This document shows, one piece after another, positions 26,514 to 33,300 of a stretch of DNA of 64,000 nt. Numbering within the stretch: position 1 is the stretch's first letter; every line of letters starts with the position of its first letter. This stretch comes from an uncultured Acetatifactor sp. (GTDB lineage Bacteria; Bacillota; Clostridia; Lachnospirales; Lachnospiraceae). A model generated the notes under the pieces. That model saw only the letters and a list, made by a program, of their open reading frames with translations, made no database searches and was not told where the DNA came from. The stretch is taken from positions 1-64,000 of the forward strand of contig CANQJL010000010.1 of the NCBI GenBank assembly GCA_947624245.1. Reading direction: 5' to 3'. Both the position numbers and the translations under genes were made by a program.

Positions 26514-27440
26514 GTGAAACGGTTAAAAAGATGGTCATATCTGCTTTTGCTTGCGGGAATGGGCATAGTCTATCTGTCCGTCGGGGACGGCTGGCAGGTG
26601 TATGCACGCACATTTCAGCGGGCAGAGGATGTGTGGCATGAGATACGCGATGGAAAACAGGCGCTGCAGGCCAATTCGCCGCAGACGGTATCCGGTCCGG
26701 GCACGGCAGACGGGGGGACAGGCGGAGCGGACGAAGGCCAAGACGTGCAGGGACAGGAGGTATCCGGCGGAAATCCTGTCGAGGGCGGCAATGACGGCGG
26801 CGCGCAGACGGAGAACAGATTCGGGGACGGCAGTGAACCGGTGTATATGACCGTGGAGGACGACTACTTTTCCGATGCGGTGTTCATCGGAGACTCCAGG
26901 ACCATGGGCCTGTATGAGTACGGAGCGCTGGAGGAGATCACCACCTTTTACGCCTCCAAGGGACTGACCGTCTACAAGATGTTCGATTCCCCCATCGTGG
27001 AGGAAAACGGGCAAAAGCTGACGGTGGAGGAGGCCCTGCAGCAGAATCAATTTAAAAAAATCTATCTCATGATCGGCATTAACGAGATGGGAACGGGAAC
27101 CGTGGAGACCTTCACGGAGGCGTACAAGGAGGCTGCCGCACATCTGCTGGAGCTGCAGCCGGACGCGATCCTTTACGTTCAGGGCATTATGAAGGTGACC
27201 ACGGAGCGCTCCCAAAAGGGCGACTACATCACCAATGAGGGGATCGCGGCCCGCAATGAAGCGCTGGCGGGGCTGGCGGACAACAAGAGAATCTTTTATC
27301 TGGACGTAAATGACCTGATCTGCGACGAGACAGGGGGAATGGAGCCGTCCTATACCTTTGACGGCGTGCATTTGAAGGCGCAGTATATTGACATATGGAA
27401 GGATTTTCTGAAATCCCACGCCATAGACTTGGATCATTGA
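26514..27440 (+). CDS. SGNH/GDSL-type secreted acyltransferase or esterase
   Basis: A 308-residue protein with an N-terminal membrane anchor (about residues 8-24). A low-complexity Gly/Gln/Asp linker follows (about 50-105, TADGGTGGADEGQDVQGQEV), then an SGNH domain. The four blocks are present: GDSRTMG near 126 (Ser nucleophile), a glycine further on, GINEMG (Asn), and FDGVHL near 282-287 (Asp and His). The start is GTG 26514 behind GGAAGGAAG. Paired with the MBOAT protein upstream, it probably performs the extracellular acetyl-transfer step on a surface polysaccharide. The linker is typical of a domain that must reach into the wall. Confidence 0.87.
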   Translation: MKRLKRWSYLLLLAGMGIVYLSVGDGWQVYARTFQRAEDVWHEIRDGKQALQANSPQTVSGPGTADGGTGGADEGQDVQGQEVSGGNPVEGGNDGGAQTENRFGDGSEPVYMTVEDDYFSDAVFIGDSRTMGLYEYGALEEITTFYASKGLTVYKMFDSPIVEENGQKLTVEEALQQNQFKKIYLMIGINEMGTGTVETFTEAYKEAAAHLLELQPDAILYVQGIMKVTTERSQKGDYITNEGIAARNEALAGLADNKRIFYLDVNDLICDETGGMEPSYTFDGVHLKAQYIDIWKDFLKSHAIDLDH

Positions 27441-27449
27441 GAGGTGTTC

Positions 27450-28430
27450 ATGAGAATCATCGACATGCACTGCGACACCATAGAACGGCTTCTGGGCCTT
27501 AGGGACAGGGGAGAGACGGAGGCACTGAGGAGGAATTCGCTCCATGTGGACCTTGTGAGAATGAAGGAGAGCGGCTATATGCTCCAGAACTTTGCGCTGT
27601 TCGTTCAGCTAGAGAGGGACGGCGACCCCTGGGAGAGAGTGTGCAGACTGCATGAGCTCTATGAGCGGGAGATGGAGCAAAACGCGGATCTGATCGCACC
27701 GGTGCGCCGCTTCTCCGACATCAAGGCAAATGAGAGAGCGGGCAGAATGTCCGCTCTTCTCACTGTGGAGGAGGGAGCGGTCTGCAAGGGAGAGACGGCA
27801 AAGCTGCAGGAGCTTTACCGGTGGGGCGTGCGCATGATGACCCTCACATGGAATTATCCCAACGAGCTGGGCCGGCCGGCGCTTGTCAGAGGGGCGGCCC
27901 GCAGCGCGCCCGATCAGACAGAGGGTCTGACGGAGCGTGGAAGGGAGTTCGCGGCACAGATGGAAGCGCTGGGAATGATTCCCGACGTGTCCCACCTGTC
28001 CGACGCGGGGTTCTACGACGTGCTGGCGGTGACGAAGAAGCCCTTTGCGGCCAGCCACTCCAACGCCAGGGCGGTCTGTCCCCATGTGCGCAACCTGACC
28101 GACGACATGATCCGCAGGCTTGCGGAGCGGGGCGGCGTGATGGGGCTCAACTTCTGCGCGGATTTTCTGGAAGAGGCTGCGGAGGGAAGGGAAAATTCGG
28201 GGACGACGTCGGCGGTGGTGCGGCACGCGAAGCATATTGTCAATGTGGGCGGCATAGAGGTGCTGGGGCTGGGAAGCGATTTCGACGGCATCGACACCCA
28301 TCGGGAGCTGCCCGGCGCCCAGAGCATGTCCGTGTTGTGGGAGGCATTGAAGCATGCCGGCTTTAGGGAAAGTGAAGTGGAAAAAATCTTTTGCGGCAAC
28401 GTGCTGCGGCTCTACAGGGAGACTCTGTAG
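27450..28430 (+). CDS. Membrane dipeptidase (peptidase family M19)
   Basis: A 326-residue zinc dipeptidase of the renal-dipeptidase type. The metal ligands are in DMHCDTIERLLG at the N-terminus, VEEGAVC (bridging Glu), ASHSNARAVC (His) and the downstream GLGSDFDGI. No signal peptide is seen, so it is probably cytosolic. ATG 27450 has GAGG five bases upstream; GTG 27444 is an alternative. It starts 9 nt after the SGNH gene, in the same operon. The stop codon lies inside the following terminator stem. It probably recycles L-D or D-containing dipeptides; the substrate is inferred only from family. Confidence 0.9.
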   Translation: MRIIDMHCDTIERLLGLRDRGETEALRRNSLHVDLVRMKESGYMLQNFALFVQLERDGDPWERVCRLHELYEREMEQNADLIAPVRRFSDIKANERAGRMSALLTVEEGAVCKGETAKLQELYRWGVRMMTLTWNYPNELGRPALVRGAARSAPDQTEGLTERGREFAAQMEALGMIPDVSHLSDAGFYDVLAVTKKPFAASHSNARAVCPHVRNLTDDMIRRLAERGGVMGLNFCADFLEEAAEGRENSGTTSAVVRHAKHIVNVGGIEVLGLGSDFDGIDTHRELPGAQSMSVLWEALKHAGFRESEVEKIFCGNVLRLYRETL

Positions 28431-28441
28431 AGCGATTTTTT
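28409..28441 (+). terminator. Terminator overlapping the dipeptidase stop codon
   Basis: A perfect 9-bp stem (GCTCTACAG 28409-28417 with CTGTAGAGC 28425-28433) is followed by GATTTTTTTA. The TAG stop at 28428-28430 lies in the right arm. Confidence 0.85.
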
Positions 28442-28475
28442 ACAGAATACTTTAGAATACGTGAATTTATTTTTG

Positions 28476-28504
28476 TTGCCAAATCCTGGAAAATGTTGTA
28501 TCTT
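28476..28504 (+). promoter_or_regulatory. Promoter of the BlaI-M56 pair
   Basis: TTGCCA (28476-28481) and TATCTT (28499-28504) have a 17-nt spacer. Near the predicted start, TGTAGTA (28518-28524) resembles a half-site of BlaI/MecI operators, but I see no clear matching arm. Confidence 0.6.
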
Positions 28505-28567
28505 AAAGAAGACAAGATGTAGTACTTCGACAAATTGAGACAGGACCCGACAAGAGAGGAAGTATGT

Positions 28568-28945
28568 ATGCGCTGTGATTTGTCTAAGACAGAGATGGAG
28601 ATCATGCAGGTGCTGTGGGACAACGGCGGCCAGATGTCTCCTCGCGATCTGCTGTATCTCTTCAATGAGCGCGGCAAGGACTGGAAGCGCCAGACGCTGC
28701 ATACGATGCTGCTGCGCATGGAAGAAAAAGGGGTCATCGAAAGAGACAGACGCTCTGTGCGGGCTGCCTGTTCGGAACTGGAGTATCGCCATCTGCAGAG
28801 CAGAGAGGTAGTACGGGAATCCTTTGACGGAAGTCTGAATCGGTTCGTGGCGGCATTTGCCGGAGACAGCAAGATTTCTCCGGAAGATGTGCGGGAGCTG
28901 GAACAGCTGATCGAACGACTGAAGGCGGAAGGAGGCGCGGAGTGA
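28568..28945 (+). CDS. BlaI/MecI-family repressor
   Basis: A 125-residue winged-helix repressor. The N-terminal domain has the family pattern LSKTEMEIMQVLWDNGGQMS, LHTMLLRMEEKGVIERD and a C-terminal dimerisation helix with ELEQLIERLKAE. BlaI proteins hold an operon silent until the partner M56 metalloprotease causes their cleavage. The start at 28568 follows GAGAGGAAG; the ATG at 28535 is less likely because MRCDLSKTE is the family-like N-terminus. Its stop codon overlaps the GTG start of the M56 gene by 4 nt. No beta-lactamase gene is nearby. Confidence 0.92.
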   Translation: MRCDLSKTEMEIMQVLWDNGGQMSPRDLLYLFNERGKDWKRQTLHTMLLRMEEKGVIERDRRSVRAACSELEYRHLQSREVVRESFDGSLNRFVAAFAGDSKISPEDVRELEQLIERLKAEGGAE

Positions 28946-30279
28946 GTACGCTGCTGATTCTGACGCTGGCCGGAAGCATTATGACTCTGTTGTGCTTTGC
29001 ATTCAGCCGCACGGTGGGATGTTCCGCGAGGACCACCAGAATCTGGCTTACGGTGGCGGCGCTGCTTTACCTGATACCGCTGGGAGGTCTCAAATCGTAC
29101 TATACCGATGTGCTGGAGAAGGTGAAACGTCAGGAATGGTACTCGGAGGGAGTGCAGTGGGACGAATCCGTTGATTTCCTTGAGGTGCAGTCACAGGAAG
29201 CCGCCTATCAAAGTACCTCGCTTAAGCTGAACACGCTGGTCTACCTTGTCTGGGTAGCCGTGGCGGTCGGGTTTTTGATCTGCAGTCTTGTGCGCTATTG
29301 CCGCAGGCGGAGCGTGATCCTGAGAAACTGCGAGCCGGAGGAGGATGACGGACAGCTCGCCGAGCTGGACAGGCTGAGAAGGGAAGCAAGGATTCACAGA
29401 AGGGTACGGATTCTCTACTGTCACGACGTCTCGCCGATCAGTATGGGCGTGTTTCGGCCGGTGATCATTCTGCCTCGGAGAATGCGGGGCAATGTGCCGG
29501 TGACGTTGCTTAGGCATGAGTTGGCGCACATCAGGAATCTGGACGTGCCGATGAACCTGGTGCTTACGATGGTAAAGGCGATCCACTGGTTCAATCCAGC
29601 GGCGTATCTCCTGAAAAAGGAGTTCGCGAAGGTGTGCGAGATACTCTGCGACGACGAGGCCGTCAGGGGATTAGGCCCGTCGGGGAATTTCGAATACGCG
29701 GAGCTTCTGGTGTCAGAGCTTAGGCATTCCATACCCGACTCCGCTTGGGTACACAGCTTGTCGAAGGATACAAAAGAGGTACAAGAAAGGATAATGAACA
29801 TCATGAACAGAAGGAAGCTTGGCAGAATCAGAAAATGTATCGGCGCAGCGGCACTTACGGTATCCCTGTTTGCCTGTTCCCTGACGGCGCTGGCCTATGA
29901 AGATGTGCGTACAGTCAGTTCGGAAGAAGAGGCGCTGGTCACTTCGGTCAGCATGAGGACGGCAGATGAGGTCAATGTTTTTGAAGGTGAAGTCCTGTTG
30001 TCGGAGGGCGTGTTGGATGAATATGACGCCATTGCGATTCTGTATGACGAGCAGTTCATCGACGAGGACGGGAACATATATGAGGTCGATACGGAGGTCC
30101 AACCCTATGGTAGCTGCAACCATGAGCTGAAATCGGGGACAATGACAAGACATATACCGTTTGCAGACGGCCACTGTGAGGTAGAGTACTACAGGGCGGA
30201 TTGGTGCGTGCACTGCGGAGATGTCTGGGTACATGAGCATGTCAAAACAGTTATTTATGATGTATGCCCTCACAAATAA
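28942..30279 (+). CDS. M56 (BlaR1-like) sensor metalloprotease with Cys/His-rich exterior domain
   Basis: A 445-residue membrane zinc protease that should relieve repression by the BlaI protein encoded upstream. Membrane segments lie at about 1-20, 30-48, 97-117 and 302-322. The metalloprotease loop has HELAH at residues 192-196 and the downstream glutamate in KVCEILCDDEAV. Unlike BlaR1 it has no penicillin-binding domain. After the last membrane segment come an acidic stretch and then about 65 residues with CNHEL, GHCEVEY, CVHCGDVW, HEH and CPHK, which may bind metal or form disulfides. GTG 28942 overlaps the blaI stop (GAGTGAG). The signal sensed is unknown. Confidence 0.9.
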   Translation: MSTLLILTLAGSIMTLLCFAFSRTVGCSARTTRIWLTVAALLYLIPLGGLKSYYTDVLEKVKRQEWYSEGVQWDESVDFLEVQSQEAAYQSTSLKLNTLVYLVWVAVAVGFLICSLVRYCRRRSVILRNCEPEEDDGQLAELDRLRREARIHRRVRILYCHDVSPISMGVFRPVIILPRRMRGNVPVTLLRHELAHIRNLDVPMNLVLTMVKAIHWFNPAAYLLKKEFAKVCEILCDDEAVRGLGPSGNFEYAELLVSELRHSIPDSAWVHSLSKDTKEVQERIMNIMNRRKLGRIRKCIGAAALTVSLFACSLTALAYEDVRTVSSEEEALVTSVSMRTADEVNVFEGEVLLSEGVLDEYDAIAILYDEQFIDEDGNIYEVDTEVQPYGSCNHELKSGTMTRHIPFADGHCEVEYYRADWCVHCGDVWVHEHVKTVIYDVCPHK

Positions 30280-30411
30280 GATGCAATCACTTAAGATGCA
30301 ATCACTTTCAGCCGGAGGATTTCTCCGGAGTCCGTAACATAAAGACGGCGTTAATGTAAATTTACATATACGCACTGTACAAAAGATAAATGTAACATAA
30401 TACCTCTGATG

Positions 30412-30457
30412 CCGGCAGGCACCGACGATTGATTCGCCGGTGTCTGTCGGTCTTTTT
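30412..30457 (+). terminator. Terminator of the BlaI-M56 operon
   Basis: A 13-bp stem (arms 30412-30424 and 30438-30450, two G-U pairs) with a 13-nt loop is followed by TCTTTTTG. It lies 133 nt after the M56 stop codon. Confidence 0.85.
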
Positions 30458-30541
30458 GCGGGGAAAGCGCACAAGTAGTATCGAAAACTACTATAAAAAG
30501 AACAGGTAACTATAAAATATGATTTAAAAACACAAATGTTG

Positions 30542-30570
30542 TTGCTATTTAAACAAAAACGTGGTATCCT
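30542..30570 (+). promoter_or_regulatory. degV promoter
   Basis: TTGCTA (30542-30547) and TATCCT (30565-30570) are 17 nt apart, about 50 nt before the degV start. Confidence 0.6.
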
Positions 30571-30621
30571 AAACTTGTATCATGCAGAAGGAAGCTGCCT
30601 GGCAGCGGAAATAGAGGAGTT

Positions 30622-31533
30622 ATGAGCGAAGCATACCACATTATCAGTGACGGTTCCTGCGATCTGCCGTCAGAACTGATTCGGGAGAAAAATATTACGA
30701 TCGTACCTTTTTATGTATCCTTTGACGATGAACATTACCTGAAGGAGGGCGTGGATATCGAAGTCAGGGAGTTCTATCAGCAGATGGTGGACAGGAAAGG
30801 CGTATATCCGAAATCCTGTATGCCGGGCGTACAGGACTATGTAGATGCGTTTCTGCCCTTTGTGGAGGAGAAGACGCCTGTCATCTGCATCTGCATCACC
30901 ACCAAGTTCAGCGGTTCCATGCAGACGGCGCTGAACGCAAAGGCCATGATCCTGGAGGATCATCCGCAGGCCGAGATCACCGTGATCGACGCCACGGTGA
31001 ATACCGTGCTGCAGGGAATCTATGTGCTGGAGGCAGTGAAGCTGCGCGACGGCGGCGTGAGCTATGAAGCTGCGGTGGAGCGGCTGGAGACGATCAAGAG
31101 TACCGGAAGGATCTTCTTTACCGTGGGGGATATGGAATATCTGATACACGGCGGCCGCGTGGGCAAGGTGGCGGCCGTTGCGGGAAGCGTGCTGGGGATA
31201 CGGCCTGTGATTACCCTGAAAAAGGGAGAGATCTTCCCGTCCGGCATCGGCAGGAGCCGCAGGAAGACCACGGAGAAATCTTTGGAGCTTCTGGTGGATT
31301 ATCTGAAGGAGAGCAGTCTGGACATCGGGTGTTACACTCTTGCGCTGGGCTTTGGCTACGACAGGCAGGAAGCGGAGGAGTACCGACTGCACGTGATAGA
31401 GACCCTTCGGTCCAAGGGGCATTCCGTTGAGGTCGAAGACCTTCCCCTCTATCAGATCGGCGCCGCCATCGGCGTACACACCGGTCCCTATCCTCTGGGG
31501 CTGGGAATTATGGAAAAGGCCATTCACAATTAA
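30622..31533 (+). CDS. DegV-family fatty-acid-binding protein
   Basis: A 303-residue DegV protein. Members bind a fatty acid and, in Firmicutes, act as FakB-type carriers that present it to the kinase FakA for phosphorylation. Signatures include IISDGSCDLPSELI at the N-terminus, ITTKFSGSMQTA, the DATVNTVLQG segment, FFTVGDMEYLIHGGRVGKV, and the C-terminal IGAAIGVHTGPYPLGLG. The start follows GAGGAG. It is a single-gene unit with its own promoter and terminator. No FakA is in this window; that organism-level partner is assumed. Confidence 0.93.
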   Translation: MSEAYHIISDGSCDLPSELIREKNITIVPFYVSFDDEHYLKEGVDIEVREFYQQMVDRKGVYPKSCMPGVQDYVDAFLPFVEEKTPVICICITTKFSGSMQTALNAKAMILEDHPQAEITVIDATVNTVLQGIYVLEAVKLRDGGVSYEAAVERLETIKSTGRIFFTVGDMEYLIHGGRVGKVAAVAGSVLGIRPVITLKKGEIFPSGIGRSRRKTTEKSLELLVDYLKESSLDIGCYTLALGFGYDRQEAEEYRLHVIETLRSKGHSVEVEDLPLYQIGAAIGVHTGPYPLGLGIMEKAIHN

Positions 31534-31540
31534 GTCCGAG

Positions 31541-31571
31541 AGCTTCGGTGCAGCGCCGCCGAAGCTTTTTT
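31541..31571 (+). terminator. degV terminator
   Basis: An 8-bp stem (AGCTTCGG 31541-31548, CCGAAGCT 31559-31566) leads into six T residues, 8 nt after the degV stop codon. Confidence 0.87.
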
Positions 31572-31617
31572 ACATGCGCTTTGCAGAACAATAAGGAAAA
31601 GAGGAAGGGATATCAAA

Positions 31618-32370
31618 ATGAAGCTGATCTCATGGAACGTGAACGGGCTGAGAGCCTGTATGCAAAAGGGCTTTTTGGATTTTTTTCGGGAGGCAGACGC
31701 CGATATCTTCTGCCTGCAGGAGACAAAACTGCAGGCGGGGCAGATCGAACTGGAGCTGCCGGGATATTTTCAATATTGGAACTATGCGGAGAAGAAGGGA
31801 TATTCGGGGACGGCGCTGTTTGCGAAGCAGGAGCCCGTCAATGTCACCTACGGTATAGGCGTGGAGGCTCATGACGGGGAGGGGCGCGTGATAACGGCAG
31901 AGTTCGGGGAGTATTATGTGGTGACGGTCTACACGCCCAATTCCCAACGGGGCCTGACGCGGCTTGCGTACAGAATGCAGTGGGAGGAGGATTTCCTGAA
32001 ATATCTGAAGGGGCTGGAGGAGAAAAAGCCTGTGATCTTCTGCGGCGATCTGAATGTGGCGCATCGGGAGATCGACCTCAAGAACCCCAAGTCCAATCAC
32101 GAGAGCGCGGGCTTTACGGACGAGGAGCGTAGGTGCTTCGACCGACTTCTGGAGAACGGGTTCGTGGACTCCTTCCGGTCTTTCTATCCGGACGCGGCAG
32201 GAATCTATTCCTGGTGGTCCTATATGTACCATGCCAGGGAGAACAACGCAGGCTGGCGCATCGACTATTTTCTGGTGTCGGAGGCGCTGCGTGACCAAAT
32301 GGCGGACGCCAAAATACATACACAGGTAATGGGATCGGACCATTGCCCTGTGGAGCTGGATCTGAAATGA
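31618..32370 (+). CDS. exoA: Exodeoxyribonuclease III / AP endonuclease
   Basis: A 250-residue endonuclease/exonuclease/phosphatase-fold enzyme that cuts DNA at abasic sites and trims 3' ends in base excision repair. Conserved elements are [22 protein letters not shown] (metal Glu), YTPNSQRG, the catalytic [38 protein letters not shown] and the final GSDHCPVEL (catalytic Asp-His). The start follows AGAGGAAGGGA. The next gene encodes a DNA glycosylase that creates the substrate for this enzyme, although the two have separate promoters. Confidence 0.96.
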   Translation: MKLISWNVNGLRACMQKGFLDFFREADADIFCLQETKLQAGQIELELPGYFQYWNYAEKKGYSGTALFAKQEPVNVTYGIGVEAHDGEGRVITAEFGEYYVVTVYTPNSQRGLTRLAYRMQWEEDFLKYLKGLEEKKPVIFCGDLNVAHREIDLKNPKSNHESAGFTDEERRCFDRLLENGFVDSFRSFYPDAAGIYSWWSYMYHARENNAGWRIDYFLVSEALRDQMADAKIHTQVMGSDHCPVELDLK

Positions 32371-32384
32371 AATTAAATTAATAA

Positions 32385-32466
32385 AATTGCCAGCGGAGAA
32401 ATGAAAACCGTCAGTGGGGAAAATGGGAATTGCCTGCGGAGATAAAATAGAAATTGCTTCCGGAGA
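32385..32466 (+). repeat. Four phased 15-bp repeats upstream of the glycosylase gene
   Basis: Related copies of AATTGCCTGCGGAGA start at 32385, 32406 (degenerate), 32428 and 32452, with spacings of 21, 22 and 24 bp, about two helical turns. They fill the region between exoA and the predicted glycosylase promoter. A regulator binding the same face of the DNA is possible; decayed local duplications are the alternative. Confidence 0.55.
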
Positions 32467-32472
32467 TTGGAC

Positions 32473-32501
32473 TGGATTAGGCGGAAGAAAAATGATATAC
32501 T
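32473..32501 (+). promoter_or_regulatory. Glycosylase promoter
   Basis: A good -10 box TATACT (32496-32501) has a poor -35 match, TGGATT (32473-32478), 17 nt upstream. Transcription from here would start near 32508, which favours the ATG at 32533. Confidence 0.45.
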
Positions 32502-32532
32502 GGGAGTATATCGAAAACAGGAGAGAACGCCC

Positions 32533-33294
32533 ATGCCCATCGGACAGACACCATCTGCCGCCCATACGGATTCGCCGCAGTCTCATGCGGTCTCGGAACG
32601 AGCCCCACGTCTTCCGCGCGCTTTTTTTACCAGAGACGGGATCACGCTGGCCAAGGACCTGTTGGGCAAGGTGCTGGTGCACCGAACGCCGGCGGGCCTT
32701 GTCAGGGGGATCATCACCGAGGTCGAAAGCTACATGGGGGAAGAGGACAAGGGCTCCCATACCTACGGCGGCAGGCGGACGGAGCGCACGGAGCCCATGT
32801 ATCATATCGGCGGCACGTCCTATGTGTATCTGATCTACGGCATGTACAGCTGCATGAATATAGCGGCCATGACGGAGGGCATATCTCAGGCGGTGCTGCT
32901 GCGCGGCGTGGTTCCCGCGGACGCAGAGTCTGAGGAGCGCATGGTGCGGCTGCGTCTTGAACGGCTGAACCGGAAGCGGGAGCGGGAGAACCTTCCGCCC
33001 TACACCGCGAGGACGTGTCCCGCAAGTGTGAGAAAGCATCTGGCGGACGGCCCGGGCAGGCTGTGTATTGCCATGGGGATCACCGGAGCCGACAACGACG
33101 TGGACATGGTCCGAAGCGACGGCTTCTATGTGACGGAAGGGATACCGGTGGATCCGGAGACGATTCGGGCGGACAAGCGCATCGGAATCGACTATGCCGG
33201 AGAGGCGGCGGACTATCTCTGGCGTTTTTTTATCGAATTACCGACGCAGGCAGAGGGAAAGCGGACGGGAGCGGTCCGCACACATCGGAGATAA
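32533..33294 (+). CDS. 3-methyladenine DNA glycosylase (Aag/MPG family)
   Basis: A 253-residue alkyladenine DNA glycosylase that removes 3-methyladenine, hypoxanthine and related bases. Family features: LAKDLLGKVLVHR, the catalytic glutamate in ITEVESYMGEEDKGSH, the intercalating-loop region GGTSYVYLIYGMYSCMNI, VLLRGVVP, and the GPGRLCIAMGI segment. About 30 residues before the domain are extra and rich in Ser, Pro and His. The ATG at 32533 follows AGGAGA; ATG 32467 would start upstream of the promoter. addB begins 7 nt after the stop, so the glycosylase heads an apparent repair operon. Confidence 0.93.
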   Translation: MPIGQTPSAAHTDSPQSHAVSERAPRLPRAFFTRDGITLAKDLLGKVLVHRTPAGLVRGIITEVESYMGEEDKGSHTYGGRRTERTEPMYHIGGTSYVYLIYGMYSCMNIAAMTEGISQAVLLRGVVPADAESEERMVRLRLERLNRKRERENLPPYTARTCPASVRKHLADGPGRLCIAMGITGADNDVDMVRSDGFYVTEGIPVDPETIRADKRIGIDYAGEAADYLWRFFIELPTQAEGKRTGAVRTHRR

Positions 33295-33300
33295 ATTTTC

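Larger units (their letters stand above)
30280..30621 (+). other. 342-bp intergenic region with palindromes, terminator and promoter
   Basis: No gene is seen here. From left to right there is a direct repeat of GATGCAATCACTT-like sequence (30280-30308), a CCGGAG/CTCCGG hairpin (30312-30328), the perfect palindrome TGTAAATTTACA (30355-30366), a strong terminator (30412-30457), an AGTAGT/ACTACT hairpin (30474-30492) and the degV promoter (30542-30570). The sequence after the terminator is AT-rich. Confidence 0.7.
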
